Positions 17,934-27,248 are shown, counted from the stretch's first letter. The stretch is DNA of 64,000 bases from Streptomyces finlayi (GCF_014216315.1 NZ_CP045702.1:5890001-5954000); one strand, 5' to 3'. Made by a program: numbers and translations. Notes: a model not told the origin generated them from the sequence alone.

Positions 17934-19163
17934 ATGCCCCTGGCCCTGCTCGCGCTGGCTGTGAGCGCCTTCGGCATCGGAACGACGGAGTTCGTGATGA
18001 TGGGCCTGCTGCCCAACGTCGCCGACGACCTGGGAACGTCCGTGCCCACCGCCGGCTACCTCGTATCGGCGTACGCGATCGGCGTCGTCCTCGGCGCCCC
18101 GCTGCTCACCGGCCTCGGCTCCCGCATCCCCCGCAAGCGGATGCTCCTGCTGCTCATGGCCCTCTTCACCATCGGCAACCTGGCCTCCGCACTCGCCCCC
18201 GACTTCGGCTGGCTGCTCGCCGGCCGACTGCTCGCAGGGCTGCCGCACGGCGCGTTCTTCGGTGTCGGCGCGGTCGTCGCGGCCACGCTGGTCGCGGAGG
18301 GCCGCCGGGCCCGGGCCGTCGCGACGATGTTCCTGGGGCTCACCGTCGCCAACATCATCGGCGTACCGGCGGCCACGCTGCTCGGCCAGCACCTGGGCTG
18401 GCGGGCGACCTTCCTGGTGGTCGCGGTGATCGGTCTGGGCGCGATGGCGGCGCTCGCCCGCCTGGTTCCGCAGATCCCACTCGACGCCCGGCAGAACGTC
18501 CGCCGCGAGATGCGGGCGCTCGGTAACCGTCAGGTGCTCCTGGGGCTGCTCACCGCCGTCTTCGGCTTCGCCGGTGTCTTCGCGGTGTACTCCTACCTCT
18601 CGGCCATGACGACGGAGGCGATGGGCTTCGGCGAATCCTCGGTCACGCTGGTACTGGCCCTGTTCGGCATCGGGATGACGCTCGGCGCGCTCGCGGCGGG
18701 ACCGCTCACGGACCGCGCCCTGCGGCCCACGCTGTACGGCTCCCTGGCGGCGCTCGCCGTGGTGCTGGTGGTCTTCCCGTTCACCGTCCATGTGCAGTGG
18801 GCGGCACTGGTGATGGTGGTGCTGCTGGGCGGGGTCGGCTTCATGACGACCACACCGCTGCAGATGCTCGTCATGAACAAGGCCAAGGACGCGCCCACGC
18901 TCGCCTCCGCCTCCAACCACTCGGCCTTCAACCTCGCGAACGCGGGCGGCGCGTGGCTGGGCGGCGTGGCGATCGCGGCCGGGTGGGGCTGGACCTCACC
19001 GGCGCTCGTGGGCGCGGTGCTGGCGGTGGTGGGCCTGGCCATCGCGGTCACGGCGGGCGTCCTGGACCGCGAGCGTAAGCCGGGTGCGTCGAGGGTCGTG
19101 GCAGGCGGAGCGGGCCACGCGGCCCACGAGCAGGAATCCGGCACCCGGGCGGAAGCGCGCTGA
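17934..19163 (+). CDS. MFS efflux transporter (AraJ/DHA1-like)
   Basis: A 409-aa transporter with 12 predicted helices. The start FGIGTTEFVMMGLLPNVADDLG is the hallmark of the DHA1 group that includes AraJ, YdhP and Cml-type drug exporters. Motif A (GSRIPRKRMLL) lies between helices 2 and 3. The substrate is unknown. The C-terminal 30 residues are hydrophilic. A hairpin terminator and a heptamer repeat lie downstream. Confidence 0.88.
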   Translation: MPLALLALAVSAFGIGTTEFVMMGLLPNVADDLGTSVPTAGYLVSAYAIGVVLGAPLLTGLGSRIPRKRMLLLLMALFTIGNLASALAPDFGWLLAGRLLAGLPHGAFFGVGAVVAATLVAEGRRARAVATMFLGLTVANIIGVPAATLLGQHLGWRATFLVVAVIGLGAMAALARLVPQIPLDARQNVRREMRALGNRQVLLGLLTAVFGFAGVFAVYSYLSAMTTEAMGFGESSVTLVLALFGIGMTLGALAAGPLTDRALRPTLYGSLAALAVVLVVFPFTVHVQWAALVMVVLLGGVGFMTTTPLQMLVMNKAKDAPTLASASNHSAFNLANAGGAWLGGVAIAAGWGWTSPALVGAVLAVVGLAIAVTAGVLDRERKPGASRVVAGGAGHAAHEQESGTRAEAR

Positions 19164-19203
19164 CGGGCCCTGGGAAGAACCTCACGGACCGGGACTTGGG
19201 AAG

Positions 19204-19235
19204 AAGCGTCCGGACCGGGACCCCGGTCCGGGCTT
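19204..19235 (+). terminator. Hairpin terminator after the MFS gene
   Basis: CCGGACCGGG pairs perfectly with CCCGGTCCGG across a 2-nt loop, extended by an AAGC/GCTT outer pair. It starts 41 bp after the stop. Confidence 0.7.
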
Positions 19236-19304
19236 CGTCCTCGGTCACCGGGCAGGCTTGACTCCGGCTGAGCATCGGCCAACGCTGCCGGTCCGGCGTT
19301 CGAA

Positions 19305-19365
19305 GACGCCGGACGCCGGACGCCGGACGCCGGACGCCGGACGCCGGACGCCGGACGCCGGACGC
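19305..19365. repeat. Heptamer tandem repeat (GACGCCG), about 8.7 copies
   Basis: Eight exact copies of GACGCCG plus GACGC, between the MFS terminator and the 3' end of nadE. It is intergenic. A 7-bp unit would shift frame if it were within a gene, so slippage here is harmless. Confidence 0.95.
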
Positions 19366-19403
19366 GAGTGCCGGGGGCCCGCCCCCGGCACACATCCGCC
19401 CCG

Positions 19404-21158
19404 TCACCCCGACTCGCGCCACCGATTCGTGATCGGCAGCCGTCGGTCCTTCCCGAATCCCTTGGGTGAGATCTTCGTACCCGGCGGATACTGCCGCCGC
19501 TTGTACTCCGCGGTGTCCACCATCCGCAACGTCCTCACCACCAGTGCGTCGTCGAACCCCGCGGCCACGATCGCCTCGCGGCCCTGGTCCCGGTCCACGT
19601 ACAGCTCCAGGAGCCGGTCCAGTACGTCGTAGTCGGGCAGCGAATCCGTGTCCACCTGTCCCGGACGCAGCTCGGCGCTCGGTGGCTTGGTGATCGAGGC
19701 CTCGGGGATCGGCGGGGTCTGCCCCCGCGCCTCCGCCGCCCGATTGCGCCACTTCGCGAGCCGGAAGACCGACGTCTTGTAGACGTCCTTGATCGGGCCG
19801 TACGCACCCACGGAGTCCCCGTACAGCGTCGAGTACCCCACCGCCAGCTCCGACTTGTTGCCCGGCGCGAGGACGATCTGGCCCTCCTGGTTGGAGACGG
19901 CCATCAGCATCGTGCCGCGCAGCCGCGACTGCAGGTTCTCCTCGGCCAGGCCGGTCAGTCCCAACGACCCCATGTACGCGTCGAACATCGGCTCGATCGG
20001 CACGGTCCGGAAGTTCAGCCCCGTACGCCGCGCCAGCTCGGCCGCGTCGCTCTTCGAGTGCTCCGAGGAGTACGCGGACGGCATGGAGATGCCGTACACG
20101 TTCTGCGCTCCGAGCGCGTCGCACGCGATGGCTGCGACGAGCGCGGAGTCGATGCCGCCGGAGAGCCCGATCAGCACACTGCTGAAACCGTTCTTCGCGG
20201 CGTACGCGCGCAGGCCCACGACCAGCGCCGAGTACAGCTCCTCGTCGTCGTCGAGCCGCTCCGCGTAACCGCCCGTCAGTTCCGGCTCGTACGCCGGGAG
20301 AGGCTCGTCGGAGAGCACCACGTGATCGATGCGCAGCCCGTCGTCCACACTCCCCGACGGCGCCTTTGCCGCGGCGGCCGGCAGGTCCAGGTCGAGGATC
20401 ATGCTGCCCTCGGAGAACTGCGGGGCACGCGCGATCACCTCGCCCCGCTTGTCCACGACGATCGAGTCGCCGTCGAAGACCAGCTCGTCCTGTCCGCCGA
20501 TCATCGCGAGGTACGCCGTCGTACAGCCGGCCTCCTGCGCCCGCTTGCGGACCAGTTCGAGCCGGGTGTCGTCCTTGTCGCGCTCGTACGGCGAGGCGTT
20601 GACCGACAGGAGCAGCCCGGCCCCGGCGGACCGTGCGGCCGGCACCCGGCCGCCGTCCTGCCAGAGGTCCTCGCAGATCGCGAGCGCCACATCGATGCCG
20701 TGCACCCGCACGACCGGCATCGAGTCGCCCGGCACGAAGTACCGGAACTCGTCGAAGACGCCGTAGTTGGGCAGATGGTGCTTGGCGAAGCTCAGCGCGA
20801 CCTGCCCGCGGTGCAGCACCGCGGCGGCGTTCTGCGGGGACCCGGCGGGCTGGCCGTAACGGGCCTGCGACGTCCCGGACCGGTCCAGATAGCCGACGAC
20901 GACGGGCAGCTCACCGAAGCCCTCCGCCCGGAGGCGCGCGGCCAGCGCGTGCAGTGCGTCGCGGGACGCGTCGACGAAGGACGACCGCAGGGCCAGGTCC
21001 TCGACGGGGTAGCCGGTCAACGCCATCTCGGGGAACGCCACGAGATGGGCACCCTGCTCGGCGGCGTGCCGGGTCCAGTGGACGATCGACTCGGCGTTCC
21101 CGGCGAGATCGCCGACCGTCGAGTCGATCTGATTCAGTGCGAGGCGTAGTTGAGGCAC
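19404..21158 (-). CDS. nadE: Glutamine-dependent NAD+ synthetase
   Basis: About 584 aa from a GTG at 21158, where the family N-terminus MPQLRLALNQID begins. The N-terminal nitrilase-type amidase domain (1-270) shows its Glu in AFPEMALTGYP and catalytic Cys in AICEDLW; it releases ammonia from glutamine. The C-terminal synthetase domain (about 300-584) carries the PP-loop GLSGGIDSALVAAI. It makes NAD+ from deamido-NAD+. The GTG has only a weak ribosome site (GGGTGG). Confidence 0.94.
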   Translation of the reverse strand: MPQLRLALNQIDSTVGDLAGNAESIVHWTRHAAEQGAHLVAFPEMALTGYPVEDLALRSSFVDASRDALHALAARLRAEGFGELPVVVGYLDRSGTSQARYGQPAGSPQNAAAVLHRGQVALSFAKHHLPNYGVFDEFRYFVPGDSMPVVRVHGIDVALAICEDLWQDGGRVPAARSAGAGLLLSVNASPYERDKDDTRLELVRKRAQEAGCTTAYLAMIGGQDELVFDGDSIVVDKRGEVIARAPQFSEGSMILDLDLPAAAAKAPSGSVDDGLRIDHVVLSDEPLPAYEPELTGGYAERLDDDEELYSALVVGLRAYAAKNGFSSVLIGLSGGIDSALVAAIACDALGAQNVYGISMPSAYSSEHSKSDAAELARRTGLNFRTVPIEPMFDAYMGSLGLTGLAEENLQSRLRGTMLMAVSNQEGQIVLAPGNKSELAVGYSTLYGDSVGAYGPIKDVYKTSVFRLAKWRNRAAEARGQTPPIPEASITKPPSAELRPGQVDTDSLPDYDVLDRLLELYVDRDQGREAIVAAGFDDALVVRTLRMVDTAEYKRRQYPPGTKISPKGFGKDRRLPITNRWRESG

Positions 21159-21238
21159 GCCACCCAGTCTAATCGTCTTTCTGACGCGATGTCCTGGCGG
21201 GCCGGGCGGCATCAGGGCCGGCCCGCCAGGACGGGCCG

Positions 21239-22822
21239 TCAGCGCCGGTAGCCGATGACCGTCATCATGCCCGCCTCCGCGTGGTAGACGTTGTGACAGT
21301 GCAGCATCCACAGCCCCGGATTGTCGGCGTCGAAGTCCACCGTCAGCGGCCGCTTCGGGAGGATCACCGCGGTGTCCTTGCGCGCCCCGGCCGCGCCTCC
21401 CGCCAGCGCGAACGTGTGGCCGTGCAGATGCAGCGGATGCCACATCGACGTGGTGTTGTGGAACTCCAGCCTGACCCGTTCCCCGGCGTCGACGGGATGG
21501 CGCCGGTCAGCGCTGTACGGCTTCCCGTCGAAGGCCCAGTCGTACGCCCCCATCGACCCCGTGAGCGCGATCCGGATCGTACGGTCAGGGGTGCGCGTGG
21601 CGAGGGCGACGGACTCGTCCGGGACCAGCCGGCCGGCCGTCACCAGCTTCCCGTCCAGCTCCTTCGGCCGTACGGAGGCGGTCGGCGCCGCGCCGCTCCC
21701 CGTGCGCAGCAGGGCCAGCGCCGATGCCTTCTTGCCCTCGGCGAGCGCGGTCAGCGGGAACACCCCGTCCCCGGCGGTGACCAGCACGTCGTACCGCTCG
21801 CCCATGCCCAGCAGCAGGGCATCGGTCGTCGTGTGCCGGACCGGGAAGCCGTCGGTGTGGGTGACGGTCATCCGGTGGCCGCCGAGTGCGACCCGGAAGG
21901 CGGTGTCGCCGCCCGCGTTGATCAGGCGCAGCCGGATGCGGTCGCCGGGCCGGGCGGTGAAGGACGAAGGGGACTGGGACGTACGGCCGTTGACCAGGTA
22001 GTACGGGTAGGCGACGTCGCCCGCGTCGCCGCCGAGCAGTTCGCTGGTGGCGCCCATCATCATGCGCGAGGGCCCGTCGCCCTCGCTCCGGGTGGACATC
22101 TGCGACATGTCGTGCCCGCCACCGTGATCCATGCCGCCGTGGCCTCCGCCGTCGGCCCCGCCCATGCCCCGGGAGAGCTCGGCGAGGACCCCGTCGGGCG
22201 TCGAGCCGTCCACGCCGTCGACCCAGTCGTCGAGCACGACGACCCACTCGCTGTCGTACGACAGGGGTTCCTTCGGGTCCTCGACGATCAGCGGCGCGTA
22301 CAGCCCGCGGTCCTGCTGGACTCCCGAGTGCGGATGGAACCAGTACGTGCCCGGGTGCGGAACCGCGAACCGGTACGTGAAGTCCGCCCCCGGCGCGATG
22401 TCCCGCTGGGTCAGCCCGGGGACGCCGTCCATGTCGTTGCGCAGGGCGAGGCCGTGCCAGTGCAGGGAGGTCGGCCGCGGCAGGTGGTTGGCCAGGGTGA
22501 GGGCCAGCGTGTCACCGGCGGTGACACGGACCTCGGAGCCGGGCAGCCGGTCCCCGTAGGCCCAGGAGGCGGCCGTGCGCCCGCCGCCGAGATCGAGGCG
22601 GGCCCGGGTCGCGGTGAGCGAGACCTTCCGTACGGGACCGGAGCCCCGCTCGGCCTCGGCCGCCGCGACCTCCTTGCCGTCGGGCGAGACGAAACGGTCG
22701 CCGGTCTTCGCCCCGGAGGCCGTACCGGTTGACGTATCGCCGGAACAGGCGGCGAGAACCCCCGTACCGGCCAGGGCGATTCCGGCGCCGAGCACGGCTC
22801 GGCGCGTGTGCTGTGCGGACAT
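21239..22822 (-). CDS. Tat-exported multicopper oxidase
   Basis: About 527 aa. The N-terminus TRRAVLGAGIALAGTGVLAAC combines a twin-arginine motif with a lipobox, suggesting a Tat-exported lipoprotein. All four copper-binding motifs are visible: HWHG near 120, HPH near 165, HPLHLHGH near 460 and HCHNVYHAEAGM near 510, the last holding the type 1 copper ligands. A His/Met-rich loop (GGGHGGMDHGGGHDMSQM) resembles the methionine-rich inserts of CueO-type cuprous oxidases. Copper tolerance is likely. ATG at 22822; a GTG 12 bp upstream is possible. Confidence 0.9.
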   Translation of the reverse strand: MSAQHTRRAVLGAGIALAGTGVLAACSGDTSTGTASGAKTGDRFVSPDGKEVAAAEAERGSGPVRKVSLTATRARLDLGGGRTAASWAYGDRLPGSEVRVTAGDTLALTLANHLPRPTSLHWHGLALRNDMDGVPGLTQRDIAPGADFTYRFAVPHPGTYWFHPHSGVQQDRGLYAPLIVEDPKEPLSYDSEWVVVLDDWVDGVDGSTPDGVLAELSRGMGGADGGGHGGMDHGGGHDMSQMSTRSEGDGPSRMMMGATSELLGGDAGDVAYPYYLVNGRTSQSPSSFTARPGDRIRLRLINAGGDTAFRVALGGHRMTVTHTDGFPVRHTTTDALLLGMGERYDVLVTAGDGVFPLTALAEGKKASALALLRTGSGAAPTASVRPKELDGKLVTAGRLVPDESVALATRTPDRTIRIALTGSMGAYDWAFDGKPYSADRRHPVDAGERVRLEFHNTTSMWHPLHLHGHTFALAGGAAGARKDTAVILPKRPLTVDFDADNPGLWMLHCHNVYHAEAGMMTVIGYRR

Positions 22823-22886
22823 GACTGAGTGCACCTCAATGAAGTCGATGTGCTGGAGGAGGGCGGAGGCGGACGCCCGCTCCTAG

Positions 22887-23036
22887 GTCCTGTCTGGAGT
22901 TCCAGCGCGGGAGAAGGAGCGGCGTCCGGTGCCGTCGAATCCAAGGCGGAGGAGGGAGCGATGGCGGAGCCCTCGCGACTGACGACAACGCCGGAGGCGG
23001 CGGTGCCGGACGCCGCGGGGGAACTCCAGACAGGAC
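22887..23036 (+). mobile_element. Miniature inverted-repeat element, copy B
   Basis: A 150-bp copy of the element at 301-458, in the opposite orientation, with the same terminal repeats and flanking CTAG (22883-22886 and 23037-23040). It lacks one of the two 8-bp ACGCCGCG units of copy A and is otherwise identical by eye. The right CTAG supplies the stop codon of the adjacent minus-strand gene. Confidence 0.85.
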
Positions 23037-23513
23037 CTAGATGCGCAGCACCGACAGCGTGGCGAGAACGGTCCTGCGGGGCGGTGGATTCGGCCACGGG
23101 AGCAGCGGCGGCCGTACGCCGGTCGCACGGCCGGAGAACGGCCGCGCACGGCCCGGCCCGAGCAGCCGGAGGGCGAGCAGGGTCACGGCCCAGGTGCTCA
23201 GCACGGCGAGGCAGACGGCCATCGGGTCCATGCCGCTCATGGGCGCGGCATCGGTGGGACCGGCGGCCGGGAAGGCGTGGGGGAGCGCGGAGGAGGCCGC
23301 GCCGACGGGTTCCGGCGCTTCATGGTCTCCGTGTGCGCCCCCGTGTGCCGAGGCCGCCGGCATTCCGGCAGGCGCTCCCGCTGCCGACAGTCCGGCCGGA
23401 GCGTGCTCGGCGGGGTGTCCGACCGTATGCATGGTGGCGATCCCGAACAGCAGCGCGACGAACAGCAGCCACTGCCCGGACGTCGCGCTTCTCTTCCGCT
23501 CCACACCCGGCAC
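23037..23513 (-). CDS. DUF6153-type small membrane protein
   Basis: About 158 aa from a GTG at 23513. One hydrophobic segment lies near the N-terminus (QWLLFVALLFGIATMHTVGH) and another at about 105-125 (MAVCLAVLSTWAVTLLALRLLG), joined by a His- and Ala-rich extracytoplasmic loop (SAHGGAHGDHEAPE). The pattern fits the DUF6153 family often found beside copper-related DUF305/DUF3105 genes. The TAG stop is within the target duplication of the miniature element, so the original C-terminus may have been altered by the insertion. Confidence 0.65.
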   Translation of the reverse strand: MPGVERKRSATSGQWLLFVALLFGIATMHTVGHPAEHAPAGLSAAGAPAGMPAASAHGGAHGDHEAPEPVGAASSALPHAFPAAGPTDAAPMSGMDPMAVCLAVLSTWAVTLLALRLLGPGRARPFSGRATGVRPPLLPWPNPPPRRTVLATLSVLRI

Positions 23514-23602
23514 ATCCCACACCCTACCCCCGCCGGGTATACGAGCCGTGGCCCGGTACCCCCTTCGCCAGGGGTGCCGGGCCACGGTTGTCACACAGGC
23601 GC

Positions 23603-24028
23603 TCAGCTGCGCGAGTAGACCTTCTCCGCCCAGCCCGCGATCTGCTCGTCGGAGAGGTGCTGCGCGAGATCGGCCTCGCTGATCATGCCGATCAGCTTCT
23701 TGTTCTCGACGACGGGGAGACGTCGGATCCGGTGCTCCTGCATCTCGTGCAGCACCGCGTCGACATCCGCGTTCGCGTCGATCCAGCGCGGTGTGCCCTG
23801 GGCGAGCTCGCCCGCGGTCACCTTCGACGGGTCGTGGCCCATGGCCACACAGCCGACCACGATGTCGCGGTCCGTGAGGATGCCGACCATACGGTCCTGT
23901 CCACCGTTGGCCGAGATGGGCAGCGCGCCCACGTTGTGGTCACGCATCATCTGCGCGGCGCGGTCGAGCGTTTCGTGAGCCGGAATCCACTGGGCTCCGC
24001 TGTGCATGATGTCTTTGGCGGTCGTCAT
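23603..24028 (-). CDS. CBS-domain pair protein
   Basis: A 141-aa protein made of two CBS motifs (about 10-65 and 75-130). VGILTDRDIVV and IGMISEADLAQHL are the typical second-strand segments. Such stand-alone pairs bind adenosine nucleotides and act as sensors of energy or redox state. An AGGAGGAAA ribosome site precedes the ATG. No partner is evident. Confidence 0.9.
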   Translation of the reverse strand: MTTAKDIMHSGAQWIPAHETLDRAAQMMRDHNVGALPISANGGQDRMVGILTDRDIVVGCVAMGHDPSKVTAGELAQGTPRWIDANADVDAVLHEMQEHRIRRLPVVENKKLIGMISEADLAQHLSDEQIAGWAEKVYSRS

Positions 24029-24149
24029 GAAGGGTTTCCTCCTGCGTGCCGGTCGGGCATTGGTGTACGGGCCCCGAGCGAACCCATCGTCATGGGACCG
24101 CCCGGGGCACGCGACCGCTGCGACCCGTTCGGGTGGGCAGCCGTACGCC

Positions 24150-24932
24150 TCAGGGCCGGGGCTTCGCTCCCCTGGCCGTCAGCATGTCCGCCATCAGGTC
24201 CATCTCGGAACGCTGGGCGTCGACCATGCCCTGGGCGAGCCGCTTCTCGACCTTCACGGCACACAGGTTCACGCAGCCCCTGGCCATGTCGACCCCACCC
24301 TTGTGGTGGTCGGACATCAGCTGGAGATACAGGATCTCCGCCTGCCTGCCGTCGGCCGCGCGGAGCCGGCCGAGTTCGGTCCTGGTGGCCATGCCGGGCA
24401 TGAAGGCCCCGTCGTGGGCGGTGAACCCCGGGCCGTCCGTCCCCGCCGCGTCCATGTCGTGCCCACCGTGCTCACCGTGGTCGCCCTGACCGCCGGCCAT
24501 CCAGTGCATCGGCGGCTGTCCGTCGGGGGCCGTCTTCGGCAGCTCCCACAGATCCAGCCAGCCGAGCATCATGCCCCGCTGGTTGGCCTGCGTGTTGGCG
24601 ATGTCGTACGCGAGACGCCGTACGTCCTCGTCCTTCGTACGGTCGCGCACGAGGAAGGACATCTCCACGGCCTGCTGGTGGTGGACGGCCATATCGCGGG
24701 CGAAGCCCGCGTCGGCCGACCGCGCCGAGGGGAGCGACGCCACGCCGTTCCCATGGCCCGCACCGTGACCGGCTCCCTCGCCGGCCCCGTCGCCCCGCGA
24801 GGAGGCGACCGTCGCCGCCCCCGCGAACAGCAGGGCGAGGGCCACGGCGGACCCCGCCACCCACCGTGTGCGCCGCAGCCGCCGCGCGCTCTCGTCCGCC
24901 GGTTCCTGGCCGGCTCCGGGCTCCCGCGTCAC
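24150..24932 (-). CDS. DUF305 secreted/membrane-anchored protein
   Basis: About 260 aa from a GTG at 24932 that overlaps the upstream stop (GTGA), so translation is coupled. An N-terminal transmembrane anchor (about 25-45) precedes a DUF305 domain with its two His-rich helices: FARDMAVHHQQAVEMS and YLQLMSDHHKGGVDMARG. Another His/Met-rich stretch (GDHGEHGGHDMDAAG) could bind metal. DUF305 proteins commonly sit in copper loci; a link with the multicopper oxidase 1.3 kb away is plausible. Confidence 0.88.
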   Translation of the reverse strand: MTREPGAGQEPADESARRLRRTRWVAGSAVALALLFAGAATVASSRGDGAGEGAGHGAGHGNGVASLPSARSADAGFARDMAVHHQQAVEMSFLVRDRTKDEDVRRLAYDIANTQANQRGMMLGWLDLWELPKTAPDGQPPMHWMAGGQGDHGEHGGHDMDAAGTDGPGFTAHDGAFMPGMATRTELGRLRAADGRQAEILYLQLMSDHHKGGVDMARGCVNLCAVKVEKRLAQGMVDAQRSEMDLMADMLTARGAKPRP

Positions 24933-25609
24933 CCGGTGGCTCCGATCCCGCCCGTGCAGGGAGCGCCGGGCTCGGGTGTCTGCGCGCCCTGGACGTACTT
25001 CGCGAAGAACTGGGCCACCCGCCGGTCGTCGGCGCTGTCCACCGTGACCTGCTTGCCCCAGGCGGTCAGCATGATCGCCCCGGCCTGCTCCTCGTACGGG
25101 CTCATCAGCGAGAACGGAGTGCTCTCGACGCGGCTCGCCAGCTTCCGCACATCGGCGTCGGCGGCCTTGCCGTTGTACGTCACCCAGACGGAACCATGTT
25201 CGAGGGAGTGCACCGCGTTGACGTCGGCGACGGCCTTCTCGTATACGACGCCGTCGCAGTTCAGCCACGCCTGGTCGTGGTCACCGCCGACCGGCGGCCG
25301 CATGGCGTACTTCACCTCACCGGCGACGTGGTTACGGGGCAGCGTCTCCGCATCCCAGGACTTCTCCCCCTCGACGGGCTCGGCGGCGAGCGCTGACTCG
25401 TCCTGCACGGGCGGCTTGCCGTCCTGCGCCACCAGGTCCGGCGTCTGCTCCCTCGCCTCGGACTTGTCCAGCACGAGGTAGGAGCCGAAGCCGGCCAGAC
25501 CGGCGACCACCAGGGTGCTCAGCGCTATGGCGACGATCCGGTTGCGGCGGTCGCGCGTGCGGTCGGCGTCGCTCATCTGCTCTGAGCTGGTCCTGCGGTC
25601 GAAACTCAT
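24929..25609 (-). CDS. DUF3105 membrane-anchored protein
   Basis: A 226-aa protein with one N-terminal helix (about 25-45) and a DUF3105 domain. The conserved core is visible: NHVAGEVKYAMRPPVGGDHDQAW, then VHSLEHGSVWVTY. The conserved His residues suggest metal binding. It overlaps the DUF305 gene by 4 bp, a pairing that recurs in actinobacteria. Function unproven. Confidence 0.88.
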   Translation of the reverse strand: MSFDRRTSSEQMSDADRTRDRRNRIVAIALSTLVVAGLAGFGSYLVLDKSEAREQTPDLVAQDGKPPVQDESALAAEPVEGEKSWDAETLPRNHVAGEVKYAMRPPVGGDHDQAWLNCDGVVYEKAVADVNAVHSLEHGSVWVTYNGKAADADVRKLASRVESTPFSLMSPYEEQAGAIMLTAWGKQVTVDSADDRRVAQFFAKYVQGAQTPEPGAPCTGGIGATG

Positions 25610-25851
25610 GTCGGCCAGTTCCTTCTGCGAAGGGGGAGTGGGGGAAAACCAGGTCTGAAACAGGCATGCGGAGGGCGGTTGCGAAGCCGCGGGCCCCCTT
25701 GCACGCCTTGGCCGCCGATCGTAGTGGGTGGCCGAGTGCTCTCTCTCACACCGTGTGCGTAATCTGGGTGAAATCCCCGGTCGTGATACTGGCGTTCCTC
25801 CCCTACCCCGGGCGGTGGTGCACAGACCGTCTGAACTGCAAGGATGTGGCT

Positions 25852-27213
25852 ATGGACAAGCAGCAGGAATTCGTCCTCAGGACACTCGAGGAGCGCGACA
25901 TCCGCTTCGTACGGCTGTGGTTCACCGATGTCCTCGGGTTCCTCAAGTCCGTCGCCGTGGCCCCCGCGGAGCTGGAGCAGGCGTTCGACGAGGGCATCGG
26001 CTTCGACGGGTCGGCCATCGAGGGATTCGCCCGGGTGTACGAATCGGACATGATCGCCAAGCCCGACCCCGCCACGTTCCAGATCCTGCCCTGGCGTGCG
26101 GAGGCTCCCGGCACGGCCCGGATGTTCTGCGACATCCTCATGCCCGACGGTTCGCCGTCCTTCGCCGACCCGCGCTATGTGCTCAAGCGCATCCTCGCCA
26201 AGACCTCCGACCTGGGCTTCACCTTCTACACCCACCCGGAGATCGAGTTCTTCCTGCTGAAGAACAAGCCGCTCGACGGCACCCGGCCCACGCCCGCCGA
26301 CAACTCCGGCTACTTCGACCACACCCCGCAGAACGTCGGCATGGACTTCCGCCGCCAGGCGATCACCATGCTGGAGTCGATGGGCATCTCGGTCGAGTTC
26401 AGCCACCACGAGGGCGCCCCCGGCCAGCAGGAGATCGACCTCCGTTACGCGGACGCGCTCTCCACCGCCGACAACATCATGACCTTCCGCCTGGTCATGA
26501 AGCAGGTCGCGCTGGAACAGGGCGTGCAGGCCACCTTCATGCCGAAGCCGTTCTCGGACTACCCGGGCTCGGGCATGCACACCCACCTCTCCCTCTTCGA
26601 GGGCGACCGCAACGCGTTCTACGAGTCGGGTGCCGAGTACCAGCTCTCCAAGGTCGGCCGCTCCTTCATCGCCGGTCTGCTGAAGCACGCCGCGGAGATC
26701 TCCGCCGTGACCAACCAGTGGGTCAACTCCTACAAGCGCATCTGGGGCGGCTCCTCCCGCGCCGCGGGCGCCGGCGGCGAGGCCCCCTCGTACATCTGCT
26801 GGGGCCACAACAACCGCTCCGCCCTGATCCGCGTCCCGATGTACAAGCCCGGCAAGACCGGCTCGGCCCGCGTCGAGGTCCGCTCCATCGACTCCGGCGC
26901 CAACCCCTACCTGACCTACGCGGTGCTGCTCGCCGCGGGCCTCAAGGGCATCGAGGAGGGCTACGAACTCCCGGCCGGCGCCGACGACGACGTCTGGGCC
27001 CTCTCCGACGCCGAGCGCCGCGCGATGGGCATCGAGCCGCTCCCGCAGAACCTCGGCGAGGCGATCGCCCTCATGGAGAAGAGTGAACTGGTCGCCGAGA
27101 CGCTCGGCGAGCACGTCTTCGACTTCTTCCTCCGCAACAAGAAGCAGGAGTGGGAGGAGTACCGCAGCGAGGTCACGGCCTTCGAGCTGAAGAACCTGCT
27201 GCCGGTGCTGTAA
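25852..27213 (+). CDS. glnA2: Glutamine synthetase-like protein GlnA2 (gamma-glutamylpolyamine synthetase)
   Basis: A 453-aa GSI-fold enzyme. The metal and substrate segments are clear: IGFDGSAIEGFARV, FYTHPEIEFFLL, the HTHLSLF motif in SGMHTHLSLF and the ATP-binding run NSYKRIW. Where true GSI carries NLYDLPPEE with the adenylylated Tyr, this has DVWALSDAE, with Trp in that place, so it should not be a GlnE target. Length and neighbourhood match S. coelicolor GlnA2 (SCO2241), reported to glutamylate polyamines; that assignment is from memory. AAGGA lies before the ATG. A strong hairpin closes the gene. Confidence 0.88.
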   Translation: MDKQQEFVLRTLEERDIRFVRLWFTDVLGFLKSVAVAPAELEQAFDEGIGFDGSAIEGFARVYESDMIAKPDPATFQILPWRAEAPGTARMFCDILMPDGSPSFADPRYVLKRILAKTSDLGFTFYTHPEIEFFLLKNKPLDGTRPTPADNSGYFDHTPQNVGMDFRRQAITMLESMGISVEFSHHEGAPGQQEIDLRYADALSTADNIMTFRLVMKQVALEQGVQATFMPKPFSDYPGSGMHTHLSLFEGDRNAFYESGAEYQLSKVGRSFIAGLLKHAAEISAVTNQWVNSYKRIWGGSSRAAGAGGEAPSYICWGHNNRSALIRVPMYKPGKTGSARVEVRSIDSGANPYLTYAVLLAAGLKGIEEGYELPAGADDDVWALSDAERRAMGIEPLPQNLGEAIALMEKSELVAETLGEHVFDFFLRNKKQEWEEYRSEVTAFELKNLLPVL

Positions 27214-27248
27214 GTCCAGGTCAGCGCCGTTAGGGCGCCTGCATGTGG

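Noticed and set aside
17825..18526. A plus-strand frame starting GTG at 17825
   Set aside because: It is out of frame with the MFS transporter, which has the membrane helices and a ribosome site, and it has no recognisable domain.
19305..19365. Possible CRISPR array
   Set aside because: A 7-bp unit without spacers is a simple tandem repeat, and no cas genes are present.
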